64,000 bases of DNA, taken from Flavobacterium sp. SH_e (GTDB taxonomy: Bacteria > Bacteroidota > Bacteroidia > Flavobacteriales > Flavobacteriaceae). The DNA is taken from NCBI RefSeq assembly GCF_025717045.1, contig NZ_JAOVZN010000003.1, positions 124,001-188,000 on the forward strand, given 5' to 3'. Made by a program: the position numbers and the translations under genes. This document shows, one piece after another, positions 49,693-58,598 of the stretch (position 1 is its first letter; every line of letters starts with the position of its first letter). The notes under the pieces are model-generated. The model saw only the letters and a program-made list of their open reading frames with translations, had not been told where the DNA came from and made no database searches.

Positions 49693-51930
49693 TTAGTTCA
49701 GACCCCAGTTTTTGTTTGGTTGCGCTCCCATCACAAAATGAAGTACGCCGCCTTTTAGCATTTCTTGGTGAGAAATTGCTGTTTTATTAAATGCTTTTCC
49801 GTTTAAAGTAGCCGATTGGATATAAAAGTTTTTGTTTGAAACATTCTCTGCTTCGATTACAAAAGTTTTTCCATTTGGAAGATTCAAGGTTGATTTCTCA
49901 AAAATCGGACTTCCAATTTCGTATTCTCCTGAAGCCGGATTCATTGGGTATAATCCCATTGAACTGAATACATACCAAGCAGACATTTGTCCGCAGTCTT
50001 CGTTTCCGCTCAGACCATTTGCTGTTGTATTATATTGCGTGTCTAAAATATGGCGTACCCAATATTGCGTTCTCCAAGGCTGACCCGCATGGTTAAACAT
50101 ATAAGCAATGTGGTGGCTAGGTTCATTTCCGTGTGCATATTGTCCGATCAAACCAGAAATATCTGCCGAGACGTTGTTTCCTGTAATTTCAGAACTTTCT
50201 GTAAATAGTTGCTCCAAACGTTTAGTAAAAATGTCATTTCCGCCATGAAGCTTAATAAAATTGTCAACATTATGAGGCACAAACCAGCTGTGCTGCCAAG
50301 CATTTCCTTCAGTATAATCTGTATGTTCTCTGTGGTTTGAATGTTTTGGATCGAAAGGTTCGTTCCAAGATTTTCCATCTTCAGATTTTCCTCTCATGAA
50401 ACCTGATTTTGAATCAAATAAATATTCATAAGCTTTTGCACGTTTTGAGAAAAACTCATAATCAGCTTGTTTTCCTAAAGCTTTCGCCATTTGAGCCACA
50501 CACCAATCATCGTAAGCGTATTCTAAAGTAATGGTAACCGATTCGTCTAATAAATTATAAGGAATGTAACCGTATTTTTTGTAGAAGTTCAATCCTCGTT
50601 CGTCCTGCATCATTGTTGCTTTCATGGCTTCAAAAGCTTTTTCGGCATCAAAACCTTTAATACCTTTTAAATAAGCATCTGCAATAACTGGAATCGAATG
50701 ATATCCTGTCATTGTGTTGGTTTCATTTGCATATAATGTCCAAACCGGAAGTATCTTTTTTGTTTCGTAATACGCTAACATTGAATTAACCATATCAGAA
50801 ACTCTATTTGGATCTAAAATAGTAAGTAGCGGATTTTCAGCTCTAAACGTATCCCAAAGAGATAAAGTAGAATAAGCTGTATAATTTTTTGAAGTAACAA
50901 TTTTATCGTCTTCAGTTCTAAACTGTCCGTTTTTATCGCTGTAAGTTACGGGCGCAACTTGAGCGTGATATAAAGCAGTGTAAAAAATGGTTTTTAGAGA
51001 ATCAACTGGAGTTTCAACTGTAATTTTACTTAAAGCTTTATTCCAGATATTAGATGCATCTGTTTTTACTTTTTCAAACTGTTGATCTTTATCTAAATTA
51101 TCTTTCGCATTAGCGATACTTACAGAAGAAAGCGCCACTTTTACGCCTAATTCTTTAGAATTTTTAGGATCGAAGAATAATTGCAGAGCGGTATTTTCTC
51201 CTTCTGCACTCTTTGCTGAAACTACTTTTTTGTCAGCTGTGATAATAGATTCTGTAATTGGTTTAGAAAACTTGGCTACAAAAAATACTTTCTGATTTTT
51301 TGCCCAGCCTGTACTGTAACGGTAACCGCTGATCGTATTTTCGTCTTCAACTGTAATGGCAGTTTTTGTCGCTTTATCCCAATTAATAGCAAAACCTAAA
51401 TCGACAACAACAGATTGTTTGTCGTTATTATTATAGGTATACTTATGGTATGCGGTTCTTTGAGTAGAAGTTAATTCTACATTGATCTTAGGATCCTCAA
51501 GAAAAACTTGGTAAGAACCCGGTGTTGCTTTTTCGTTAACATGATTATATTTTGATTTATACGGTAGGAAATCGCGTGAAGTGGCCTTGGCGGTTAAGTC
51601 TAACTTTTTGTTTGTCGGCATAAATAAAATATCTGCCAAATCACCGATTCCTGTCCCGCTTAAATGTAAATGACTAAATCCAGAAATTATAGAATCAGAA
51701 TAATGATAACCCGAGCACCAATCCCAGCTCGAAATTCCATTATCCGGACTTACTTGCAGCATCCCAAAAGGAACCGTTGCGCCCGGATATGTATGTCCGT
51801 GACCACCAGTACCTATAAAAGGATCTACATAATTTGTTGCAAAACTTTCTTTATGTTGATTTTTATCTACATTTATTTTGCAACTTGCAGTAAAAATTAC
51901 CGTAAGAGAAAGCAGAGTAATTTTCCTCAT
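49693..51930 (-). CDS. GH92 exo-alpha-mannosidase lipoprotein (second copy)
   Basis: A 745-residue GH92 enzyme and the first gene of the minus-strand glycosidase run. The lipobox FTASC (C17) makes it a lipoprotein; the residues after Cys (KINVDKNQ) lack a strong acidic cluster, so it may face the periplasm. GH92 motifs: GTGGHGHTYPGATVPFGM and SPDNG at the N-terminus, EGNAWQHSWFVPH, and GNEDCGQMSAWYV with MGLYP. The catalytic calcium and base residues lie in these segments. GNED instead of GNDD separates it from the other copy. It is divergent from the histidine kinase gene with 130 bp between, a likely control point. Confidence 0.94.
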   Translation of the reverse strand: MRKITLLSLTVIFTASCKINVDKNQHKESFATNYVDPFIGTGGHGHTYPGATVPFGMLQVSPDNGISSWDWCSGYHYSDSIISGFSHLHLSGTGIGDLADILFMPTNKKLDLTAKATSRDFLPYKSKYNHVNEKATPGSYQVFLEDPKINVELTSTQRTAYHKYTYNNNDKQSVVVDLGFAINWDKATKTAITVEDENTISGYRYSTGWAKNQKVFFVAKFSKPITESIITADKKVVSAKSAEGENTALQLFFDPKNSKELGVKVALSSVSIANAKDNLDKDQQFEKVKTDASNIWNKALSKITVETPVDSLKTIFYTALYHAQVAPVTYSDKNGQFRTEDDKIVTSKNYTAYSTLSLWDTFRAENPLLTILDPNRVSDMVNSMLAYYETKKILPVWTLYANETNTMTGYHSIPVIADAYLKGIKGFDAEKAFEAMKATMMQDERGLNFYKKYGYIPYNLLDESVTITLEYAYDDWCVAQMAKALGKQADYEFFSKRAKAYEYLFDSKSGFMRGKSEDGKSWNEPFDPKHSNHREHTDYTEGNAWQHSWFVPHNVDNFIKLHGGNDIFTKRLEQLFTESSEITGNNVSADISGLIGQYAHGNEPSHHIAYMFNHAGQPWRTQYWVRHILDTQYNTTANGLSGNEDCGQMSAWYVFSSMGLYPMNPASGEYEIGSPIFEKSTLNLPNGKTFVIEAENVSNKNFYIQSATLNGKAFNKTAISHQEMLKGGVLHFVMGAQPNKNWGLN

Positions 51931-51998
51931 ATCAAAACAATATTAATTTAACTTTAAATTTAGATAAATTCAACTTTTACCAAAATATTTTTAGACGG

Positions 51999-52052
51999 AC
52001 GACATTTAAACAGCTCTAAACATCAAAAAATAGTAACAAACGACATTTTAAA
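51999..52052. promoter_or_regulatory. Direct repeats ACGACATTTAAA in the GH92/kinase divergent region
   Basis: ACGACATTTAAA (51999-52010) and ACGACATTTTAAA (52040-52052) repeat in the same orientation 41 bp apart (start to start), roughly four helical turns. They are candidate sites for the adjacent LytTR regulator. The second copy is only 8 bp from the kinase ATG. Confidence 0.45.
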
Positions 52053-52060
52053 TTAACAAT

Positions 52061-53119
52061 ATGATTTTTAACTCAAGCAAACCTTACAGCTTACCTATAC
52101 GCTATCATGTTTACTTTTGGCTGACGTATTTTGTGTTCAACACATTCCGTTGGGGAAGCTATTTTAACGATTATCTTTATTCATTAAAAACCACTTTACT
52201 CGGATTTCCTATTCACATGGCATTGTGTTATCTAAATATTTTAGTTTTAATGCCGAATTTAGTTTACCGAAAAAAATACTTCCTATATATAGTAACCGTT
52301 TTATCTGCAATTTTTGTAATGGTGGTACTCAAATTTAATTTGACTTATTTACTGATTACGCACGATGTTTGGCCCGAAGGCCCGCAAACCATCAGCACGC
52401 TTACACTAAATTATACTATAGATATGATGATGGGAGAATTGTATGTAATGACTTTCGTTACCGCAATTAAAATTACTCTAGATTTCTTGAAAGAACAAAG
52501 ACGTGTAACAGATTTAGAAAAATCTCAGCTAGAAACCGAATTATTGTTTTTGAAGTCTCAGATTTCTCCGCACTTTTTCTTTAATACCTTAAATAATATT
52601 TATTCACTTTCTGTAGAAAAATCAAACAAAACTCCAAAAATCGTTTTGAAGCTTTCTGAATTGATGCGCTATATGCTATATGAAACAAAAGGCAAAAAAC
52701 AGACTTTGGAAAATGAGATTATGTGTATTCAGAATTATCTGGATTTGGAAAGAATTAGAAACGGAGAGCGTTTAGAAGTTGACATGTCTATTTCGGGGGA
52801 TATTCATGATAAAGAAATTTCTCCCGTTTTACTTTTGACTTTTGTCGAAAATGCATTTAAACATGGTGTTAATAAAAACACTGGAAATGTTCTCATAGAT
52901 ATCAGGTTTAAAGTAAAAGGCGATTATTTATATTTCACAATTTCAAACCCTATGCCCGAATTTACCGTACATAAAGATAATTTTAACAAGGCAAGTGGTA
53001 TAGGTATAGAAAACGTAAAAAAAAGACTTGAATTAGGATACAATAAAAGTGACTATAAGCTTTCATTTAAAAATAAAAAGAATATTTTTGTCGTTAAACT
53101 AGTTATAAAAGTTACGTAA
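52061..53119 (+). CDS. LytS/YpdA-type sensor histidine kinase
   Basis: A 352-residue inner-membrane kinase. Four hydrophobic segments occupy roughly residues 15-30, 42-65, 72-98 and 118-140; there is no separate periplasmic sensor domain. The phospho-acceptor is H171 in SQISPHFFFNTLNN, the hallmark of the His_kinase (LytS) family, followed by an HATPase domain with FVENAFKHGVNK (N-box) and GIGIENVKKRL. It phosphorylates the LytTR regulator encoded 69 bp downstream. It is divergent from the glycosidase operon, so it probably senses glycan-derived sugar or envelope state and controls this locus; this is inferred from position. Confidence 0.92.
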   Translation: MIFNSSKPYSLPIRYHVYFWLTYFVFNTFRWGSYFNDYLYSLKTTLLGFPIHMALCYLNILVLMPNLVYRKKYFLYIVTVLSAIFVMVVLKFNLTYLLITHDVWPEGPQTISTLTLNYTIDMMMGELYVMTFVTAIKITLDFLKEQRRVTDLEKSQLETELLFLKSQISPHFFFNTLNNIYSLSVEKSNKTPKIVLKLSELMRYMLYETKGKKQTLENEIMCIQNYLDLERIRNGERLEVDMSISGDIHDKEISPVLLLTFVENAFKHGVNKNTGNVLIDIRFKVKGDYLYFTISNPMPEFTVHKDNFNKASGIGIENVKKRLELGYNKSDYKLSFKNKKNIFVVKLVIKVT

Positions 53120-53188
53120 TCCCGTTTTTAACTGTTTTGAAAATTTCCCCTACAAAAACCAAATACTGGCCCAAAAATAATATTACAA

Positions 53189-53902
53189 ATGAAAATAAAG
53201 TGTTTAATTATCGATGATGAGCCATTGGCAATAAACGTTATTAAGAGTTATATTGAGCAGATTGAAGATTTAGAATTAGTAAATACATTTAGTAATTCTA
53301 TTGAAGGATTAAATTTCTTGAAAAACAATACCATTGATGTAATTTTTCTAGACATAAATATGCCTGTTTTAGACGGTATTAATTTTATTAAAAGTTTAGA
53401 AAATCCCCCTTTGCTTATTATTACAAGTGCTTACGATCAGTTTGCAATTGAAACTTACGAGCTTGATGTTTTAGATTATCTGGTAAAACCAATTGAGTTT
53501 CCGAGATTAATGAAAGCGGTAAACAAAATCAACAAACGTCTTAATAATGCAAGTAAGCTTCCGCAGGAAAACAGCAAAGAGAACCCTTTTATTTTCGTGA
53601 AAATCGACAAGAAAAAAATGAAGAAGATTTTCTTAAACGAAATTTTGGTAATCGAAAGTTTAAAAGATTATTTAAAAATCAGTACAACTTCAGGGAAATT
53701 TATCATTCACAGCACTTTATCTGATTTCACTAGTTTGTTACCCGAAAGAGATTTTATCAGAATCCACAGATCATATACAATTGCGATTGACAAAATTGAT
53801 GCCGTTGAAGGAAACAGTATTGAAATTGAAGGACTTCGATATGTTATAGGAAGATCTTATATAGACGAAGTAAAACAAAAAATCCTGAATTCTTCCATAT
53901 AA
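53189..53902 (+). CDS. LytTR-family response regulator
   Basis: A 237-residue regulator: receiver domain (1-120) with acidic residues D9/D10/E11, phospho-acceptor D55 in FLDINMP and the conserved Lys in YLVKP; then a LytTR DNA-binding domain (about 135-235; ILVIESLKDYLKI, RIHRSYTIAIDKI, IGRSY). It pairs with the LytS-like kinase upstream. LytTR regulators usually bind direct repeats, and direct repeats are present at 51999-52052. A terminator hairpin follows at 53939-53969. Confidence 0.93.
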   Translation: MKIKCLIIDDEPLAINVIKSYIEQIEDLELVNTFSNSIEGLNFLKNNTIDVIFLDINMPVLDGINFIKSLENPPLLIITSAYDQFAIETYELDVLDYLVKPIEFPRLMKAVNKINKRLNNASKLPQENSKENPFIFVKIDKKKMKKIFLNEILVIESLKDYLKISTTSGKFIIHSTLSDFTSLLPERDFIRIHRSYTIAIDKIDAVEGNSIEIEGLRYVIGRSYIDEVKQKILNSSI

Positions 53903-53909
53903 AGTTTTA

Positions 53910-54042
53910 ACCGCAAAGCACGCTAAGATTTACGCAAGGTTCGCAAAGTTTATTCAAAGCTTTGCGAACTTTTTTTATACTCTTTTTAGACCAAGCAAAA
54001 AGTCTTAGCGCCCTTTGCGTAAATCTTAGCGTGCTTTGCGGT
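53910..54042. repeat. 28-bp perfect inverted repeat around the regulator terminator
   Basis: Arms at 53910-53937 and 54015-54042 (start ACCGCAAAGCACGCTAAG) are perfect complements separated by 77 bp. A GCAAAG theme recurs inside. Such elements are common in Flavobacterium intergenic DNA. Confidence 0.85.
53939..53976 (+). terminator. Intrinsic terminator of the kinase-regulator operon
   Basis: 10-bp arms GTTCGCAAAG (53939-53948) and CTTTGCGAAC (53960-53969) with an 11-nt loop, followed by a run of seven T. Confidence 0.85.
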
Positions 54043-54060
54043 AAAAAAATATATAAAAAC

Positions 54061-54090
54061 GAAAATGCGGCCAACCACGACCGCATTTTC
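54061..54090 (-). terminator. Terminator of the nagB-type gene
   Basis: Arms GAAAATGCGG (54061-54070) and CCGCATTTTC (54081-54090); on the minus strand a T-rich tract follows. It is about 70 bp past the stop codon. Confidence 0.75.
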
Positions 54091-54157
54091 TCTCAATTAT
54101 AGGTAACTAACCAAAATAAACCATGAAATAGTCTATTATCTTTATTGCTGCAAAAGT

Positions 54158-56083
54158 TTAGAAATGATATCTTTTGAACGCTTCGATAGCCGAATAATCT
54201 GCTAAACCTAAGCTGTGATATTTTTCTGCAGTCAATCTATTTCTGTCTTCAACTCGAACCCAAAACTCTCTGCTATCATCACCTTGAAACATAACGCCGT
54301 CTTTTTGAGACTGGTGATAAAAAATTGCATGTCGTTTCTTTAAAACCTGATCAGGACTCATTGGTACTGCCATGTCAATTTGGTACGATTCCCATTCATG
54401 CCATGCGCCTCTGTAAAGCCAAACCCAACAATCGTCCATAAAGCTTTTGTGTTTTAGTCTTTTCAAAGCTTCAAATAAGCTATCCAGACACACTTTATGA
54501 GTTCCGTGCGGATCTGCTAAATCTCCAGCGGCATAAATTTGATGCGGTTTTATTCTTTCAATAATGTCACACATAATGTCAACATCTGCATCTGAAAGAT
54601 TATTCTTTTTAACTGTTCCAGTTTCATAAAACGGAAGATCTAAAAAGTTTACATTTGAATCTGGCAAACCAATGTAGCGAGTCGCTCCATAAGATTCGCT
54701 TCTTCTTATTAATCCTTTTAATTTTCTAACTTCTGGCGAATCCATTTCTGTTCCAGTTCTGTTTTTAAGGAAATCAATAATTTCCTCAGAAACTTCAGAA
54801 TTCGAATTCAACGCTTTAGAAATCTCTGCAAACTTCAATGCTTCTTCATTAGAAACTGCAATATTTCCAGAAGTTTGGTACGCAACATGAACCTCGTGTC
54901 CTTGCTCTACCAAACGGTCGAATGTTCCTCCCATCGAAATCACATCATCATCTGGATGCGGACTGAAAATAATTACTCTTTTCTTCTCTGGAGTAGACCG
55001 TTCTGGTCTGTATGTATCGTCAGCATTTGGTTTTCCGCCTGGCCAACCTGTGATGGTTTGCTGCATTTTATTAAACATTTTAATGTTCAAATCGTATGCA
55101 GTTCCTTCTTCCGTCAAAAGGCTCGACATTCCATTGTCGTTATAATCTTTATCCGTTAGTTTCAGGAAAGGTTTCTTCGTTAACTCACTTAACCAAGCCA
55201 CCGCTTTTAATTTTAATTCGTCTGTCCAAACACAAGATTTCACCAGCCAAGGCGTTTTTACTCGTGTCAATTCAGACGAAGCTTCTGTATCCAGAACAAA
55301 TGTTGTGTTGTGATGCTCTTGTAAATACGTAGCTGGAACGTGCGAAGAAACTTCTCCTTCGATTGTCTTTTTTATAATTCCTGCTTTACTGATTCCCCAA
55401 CCTAGTAAAACAATTCTTTTTGCGTTTCTAACGGTTCCAATTCCCATTGTAATGGCTTTTCGCGGAACATTGTCAATTCCCAAAAAAGAAGAAGCCGCAT
55501 CGACACGAGTCAAATGATCCAAAGTAATACTTCTGGTTCCTGAATTAACATGAGAACCTGGCTCATTAAACCCAATATGTCCTGTTCTACCGATTCCTAA
55601 AAGTTGAAAATCTAAACCTCCATAAGAGATAATTTTCATCTCGTAATCGATACAATATTGTTGTAATTCCTCGGCACTCACCTGCCCGTCTGGAATATTG
55701 ATATTTTTCGGAAGAATATTTACATGATTGAATAAATGTTCGTGCATAAAATGATAATAACTCTGAATATCATTTTTATCCATCGGATAATATTCATCTA
55801 GATTGAAAGTAACTACGTTTGCAAAACTAAGCCCTTCCTCTTTGTGCATTCTAACCAATTCTTCGTAAACCTTAATTGGCGAAGAACCTGTAGCCAAACC
55901 TAAAACACAAGGTTCGTTTAGCTCATTTTTTCTCTGAATTAAATTGGCGATTTCTTGAGCCACCAACAAAGATGCCTCTTGCGATGATTCGAAAATAACA
56001 TTATGAATTCTTTCAAAACGAGTTTCTTCAAACTTTCCTGCTTCTCTAAAACCTATATCTTCTTTAATCATATGCCTTGCCAT
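54158..56083 (-). CDS. nagB: Glucosamine-6-phosphate deaminase fused to a PIG-L-type domain
   Basis: A 641-residue cytoplasmic fusion. Residues about 20-290 are NagB: LATGSSPIKVYEEL, the catalytic loop FNLDEYYPM (D96) and GHIGFNEPGS (168-177); it converts glucosamine 6-phosphate to fructose 6-phosphate and ammonia. Residues about 365-600 are a PIG-L/LmbE-type deacetylase-like domain with the zinc motif SPHPDDD (374-380) and a later DPHGTH. This long NagB form is typical of Bacteroidota; the second domain might deacetylate an amino-sugar substrate, but its activity is unproven. M5 is an alternative start. It sits between the kinase-regulator pair and a fucosidase, ready to process GlcNAc from the locus. 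Confidence 0.94.
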   Translation of the reverse strand: MARHMIKEDIGFREAGKFEETRFERIHNVIFESSQEASLLVAQEIANLIQRKNELNEPCVLGLATGSSPIKVYEELVRMHKEEGLSFANVVTFNLDEYYPMDKNDIQSYYHFMHEHLFNHVNILPKNINIPDGQVSAEELQQYCIDYEMKIISYGGLDFQLLGIGRTGHIGFNEPGSHVNSGTRSITLDHLTRVDAASSFLGIDNVPRKAITMGIGTVRNAKRIVLLGWGISKAGIIKKTIEGEVSSHVPATYLQEHHNTTFVLDTEASSELTRVKTPWLVKSCVWTDELKLKAVAWLSELTKKPFLKLTDKDYNDNGMSSLLTEEGTAYDLNIKMFNKMQQTITGWPGGKPNADDTYRPERSTPEKKRVIIFSPHPDDDVISMGGTFDRLVEQGHEVHVAYQTSGNIAVSNEEALKFAEISKALNSNSEVSEEIIDFLKNRTGTEMDSPEVRKLKGLIRRSESYGATRYIGLPDSNVNFLDLPFYETGTVKKNNLSDADVDIMCDIIERIKPHQIYAAGDLADPHGTHKVCLDSLFEALKRLKHKSFMDDCWVWLYRGAWHEWESYQIDMAVPMSPDQVLKKRHAIFYHQSQKDGVMFQGDDSREFWVRVEDRNRLTAEKYHSLGLADYSAIEAFKRYHF

Positions 56084-56210
56084 TTAATTTCTAAGTTAAA
56101 AGTAGAATTAAATTATCCGTTCTAAACAAAAATTCGACTAATAACGACTGCGCTTCGGCAAAAGACAAAATAAGAATGTTAAGCTATTTTTAAAGTTTCT
56201 AAAAAAGTAA

Positions 56211-58304
56211 TTATTCCACAACTCCAATTTCAGCAATTGAAACAGTCTGCCCTTTTCCTACAGCTGCTGTAGCGACAAACTTCAAAAATCTTGCTTTTAC
56301 TGCAGTAAAACTCTTAATTTGTTCAATTGGGTTATGTTTGATATTTGAGAATTCTCCTTCTGATTGTTTGTCCCAATAAAAACTGTCTACACTTGTATAC
56401 AGTTCATAATTTGAAATCAAATTTAAATTGTTACCAACCTGTTGCGGCGTATAAGTAAAACCTTTAATGCTGACCAATTCTCCCATATCTATAACAACAG
56501 TTTGAGGCAGTTTATTTTCATCATTTCCAAATCCCCAATCTGTGTTTGCATCTCCATCAATAATTCGTTCTACTGATTTATCATCTCCACTCGAAACCGA
56601 AATCACTTTCCATTTTTCTTTAGAAACACCATATTTAGCCGTTTTTACCGCACTATTAATTTTCTCTTTCGTATTTCTCGAAATGGCTTTGATTTCTACC
56701 GCTTTATTGTAAGTAAAAGGAGCTTTATATAAAACACTTTTTTCTGAAGGATTTTTTCCGTCAAGCGAATAATAAACTGCATTTCCATCTTCCGATTTAA
56801 TCGTAACCAAACCATTTTTGTCGCGAAGAATCTGTGGCTCCTTTACAAAAGTTGGCGCATTATATGCCTCAATTGTATTGATTACAAATCCAGCTTTTGC
56901 ATCTAAAATATTAACTCTAATTGCAGAAGCTGTAACGCGGTCTAAGCGAAGAATTCTTTTATAGCCAATTGTAGTTTCGTTAGCAATAGTTTTCCATTGT
57001 CCGTTTACTTTTGCTTCAACCGAAAATGCTTTCACACGTTGTCCAAGCTTAATATATTCCTGAAGTAAAATTCTATTGATCGCAGTTGGCTTTTTAAATG
57101 TAAATTCGATTGTTGCCTGTTTTACTTTATCGTCTGTTGCCCAATACGTATCTTTATTTCCATCAACAACATTTTGAGGACCAAAATTAGAATCGTTTGC
57201 ACGAATGTTCGAAGCCTGAACCTGAGTTTCTGCTAAAAGTTCTTTTTTGAAATCGGCTTTGATTGTTGCTACTAATTCTTTTAATCTTTCTTCATCATTT
57301 TCATGAACCAAACCACGTCTATCAACTGGCAGATTTAGTAATAAAGTTGCATTTCGTCCAATCGATTCATAATAGATATCTACCATTTCGTCAAGAGAAC
57401 GGACTTTATCATCTTCAACCGAATGATAAAACCATCCCGGTCTGATCGAAACATCAGCTTCACCAGGAACCCATTTTTCGCCATCTTCATGTCCAGACAT
57501 AAATTCGGTGTAATGTACTTTTCCAGCCAACTCATCTTTTTGGCGTAATAACGACCAATTGGTTTTTCCTGCACGACCTTCTTCATTTCCAATCCATCTT
57601 GCTTCTGAAGGCCCAACTCCCCAAACCAATGTTTTTGGTGCGATACTGTAAATTAACTTATAAGTTTCGTCCCAATTATAATACGTAAGCGAATTGATTT
57701 TTCTAGTTTCATTTGCACCTCCGTAATAGCCGTCTCCACCGTTTGCACCATCAAACCACATTTCAAAGACATCTCCGTAATTGGTCAGTAATTCTTTTAA
57801 CTGATTTCTGAAATACGTAATGTATTCAGGTTTGCCATATTGCGGATGATTTCTATCCCAAGGCGAAAGATATAATCCTAATTTTAAATCGTATTCTTTG
57901 CAAGCTGCAGCTAATTCTTTAACCAAATCACCTTTCCCGTTTTCCCAAGGAGAATTTTTCACAGAACGTTCCGTATAAGCAGAAGGCCATAAACAAAATC
58001 CGTCATGATGTTTGGCAACTAAAATAATTCCTTTCATTCCAGCTTCTTTTACCACGCGTGCCCATTGACGAACATCTAATTGCGACGGATTAAAAAGTTC
58101 TGGCGATTCGTCTCCGTAACCCCATTCTTTATTGGTAAAAGTATTTAATGAAAAATGCACAAAAGCATAAAATTCCATTTCCTGCCAATCGATTTGTTTC
58201 TGCGTCGGAACTGGTCCTAAAGGTTTTGGCGCATTCGCAAATTCCTGACTTGAAGCATTAGAAATTACACCAAAAAGACATAAGGAAAGGAATATTTTTT
58301 TCAT
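56211..58304 (-). CDS. GH29 alpha-L-fucosidase with binding domains (second copy)
   Basis: A 697-residue exported fucosidase (signal peptide to about residue 19). The barrel has YAFVHFSLNTF, LVAKHHDGFCLWPS and nucleophile D185 in FEMWFDGANGG, a pattern of the GH29-B branch that cleaves alpha-1,3/1,4-fucose in Lewis-type structures. After about residue 350 come an F5/8-type (CBM32-like) domain, a chitobiase C-terminal-like segment (YYSLDGKNPSE) and a second F5/8-type domain reaching the C-terminus. It is transcribed toward nagB but 127 bp apart. Together with the first GH29 it would cover both core and antennary fucose; specificity is inferred. Confidence 0.93.
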   Translation of the reverse strand: MKKIFLSLCLFGVISNASSQEFANAPKPLGPVPTQKQIDWQEMEFYAFVHFSLNTFTNKEWGYGDESPELFNPSQLDVRQWARVVKEAGMKGIILVAKHHDGFCLWPSAYTERSVKNSPWENGKGDLVKELAAACKEYDLKLGLYLSPWDRNHPQYGKPEYITYFRNQLKELLTNYGDVFEMWFDGANGGDGYYGGANETRKINSLTYYNWDETYKLIYSIAPKTLVWGVGPSEARWIGNEEGRAGKTNWSLLRQKDELAGKVHYTEFMSGHEDGEKWVPGEADVSIRPGWFYHSVEDDKVRSLDEMVDIYYESIGRNATLLLNLPVDRRGLVHENDEERLKELVATIKADFKKELLAETQVQASNIRANDSNFGPQNVVDGNKDTYWATDDKVKQATIEFTFKKPTAINRILLQEYIKLGQRVKAFSVEAKVNGQWKTIANETTIGYKRILRLDRVTASAIRVNILDAKAGFVINTIEAYNAPTFVKEPQILRDKNGLVTIKSEDGNAVYYSLDGKNPSEKSVLYKAPFTYNKAVEIKAISRNTKEKINSAVKTAKYGVSKEKWKVISVSSGDDKSVERIIDGDANTDWGFGNDENKLPQTVVIDMGELVSIKGFTYTPQQVGNNLNLISNYELYTSVDSFYWDKQSEGEFSNIKHNPIEQIKSFTAVKARFLKFVATAAVGKGQTVSIAEIGVVE

Positions 58305-58482
58305 TGCTGATCTTCTTTAAAATAGTCTATAAAGCATAAATGTACTATAAATTGAAATCTGTTGTGCAGAATTTCGACCAACAGCAGATTTTAAAGCGTT
58401 TTGGTTTAAAATGATTTTATTTAAATAATTCATCTGAGTATACTATTTTAAAACAACTGTTTTTTGAAGTTCTCTAAAAAAC

Positions 58483-58510
58483 AAAGCCCAAATCTGTAGA
58501 TTTAGGCTTT
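58483..58510 (-). terminator. Terminator of the BlaI-M56 operon
   Basis: Arms AAAGCC-x-AAATC (58483-58494) and GATTT-x-GGCTTT (58499-58510) with one mismatch and a 4-nt loop; on minus it is followed by GTTTTTTAG. Confidence 0.75.
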
Positions 58511-58598
58511 ATTAGTATATTTTGATTGTAGTCTTACAACTTGAATATTTTATTTACAGAGAAAATGTATTGCTTTAATTATCAAAAGCAATATCAGC

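Noticed and set aside
23600..53902. ECF sigma/anti-sigma or hybrid two-component regulator for the glycan locus
   Set aside because: I looked for these usual regulators and saw none; the SusC protein also lacks the N-terminal signalling extension.
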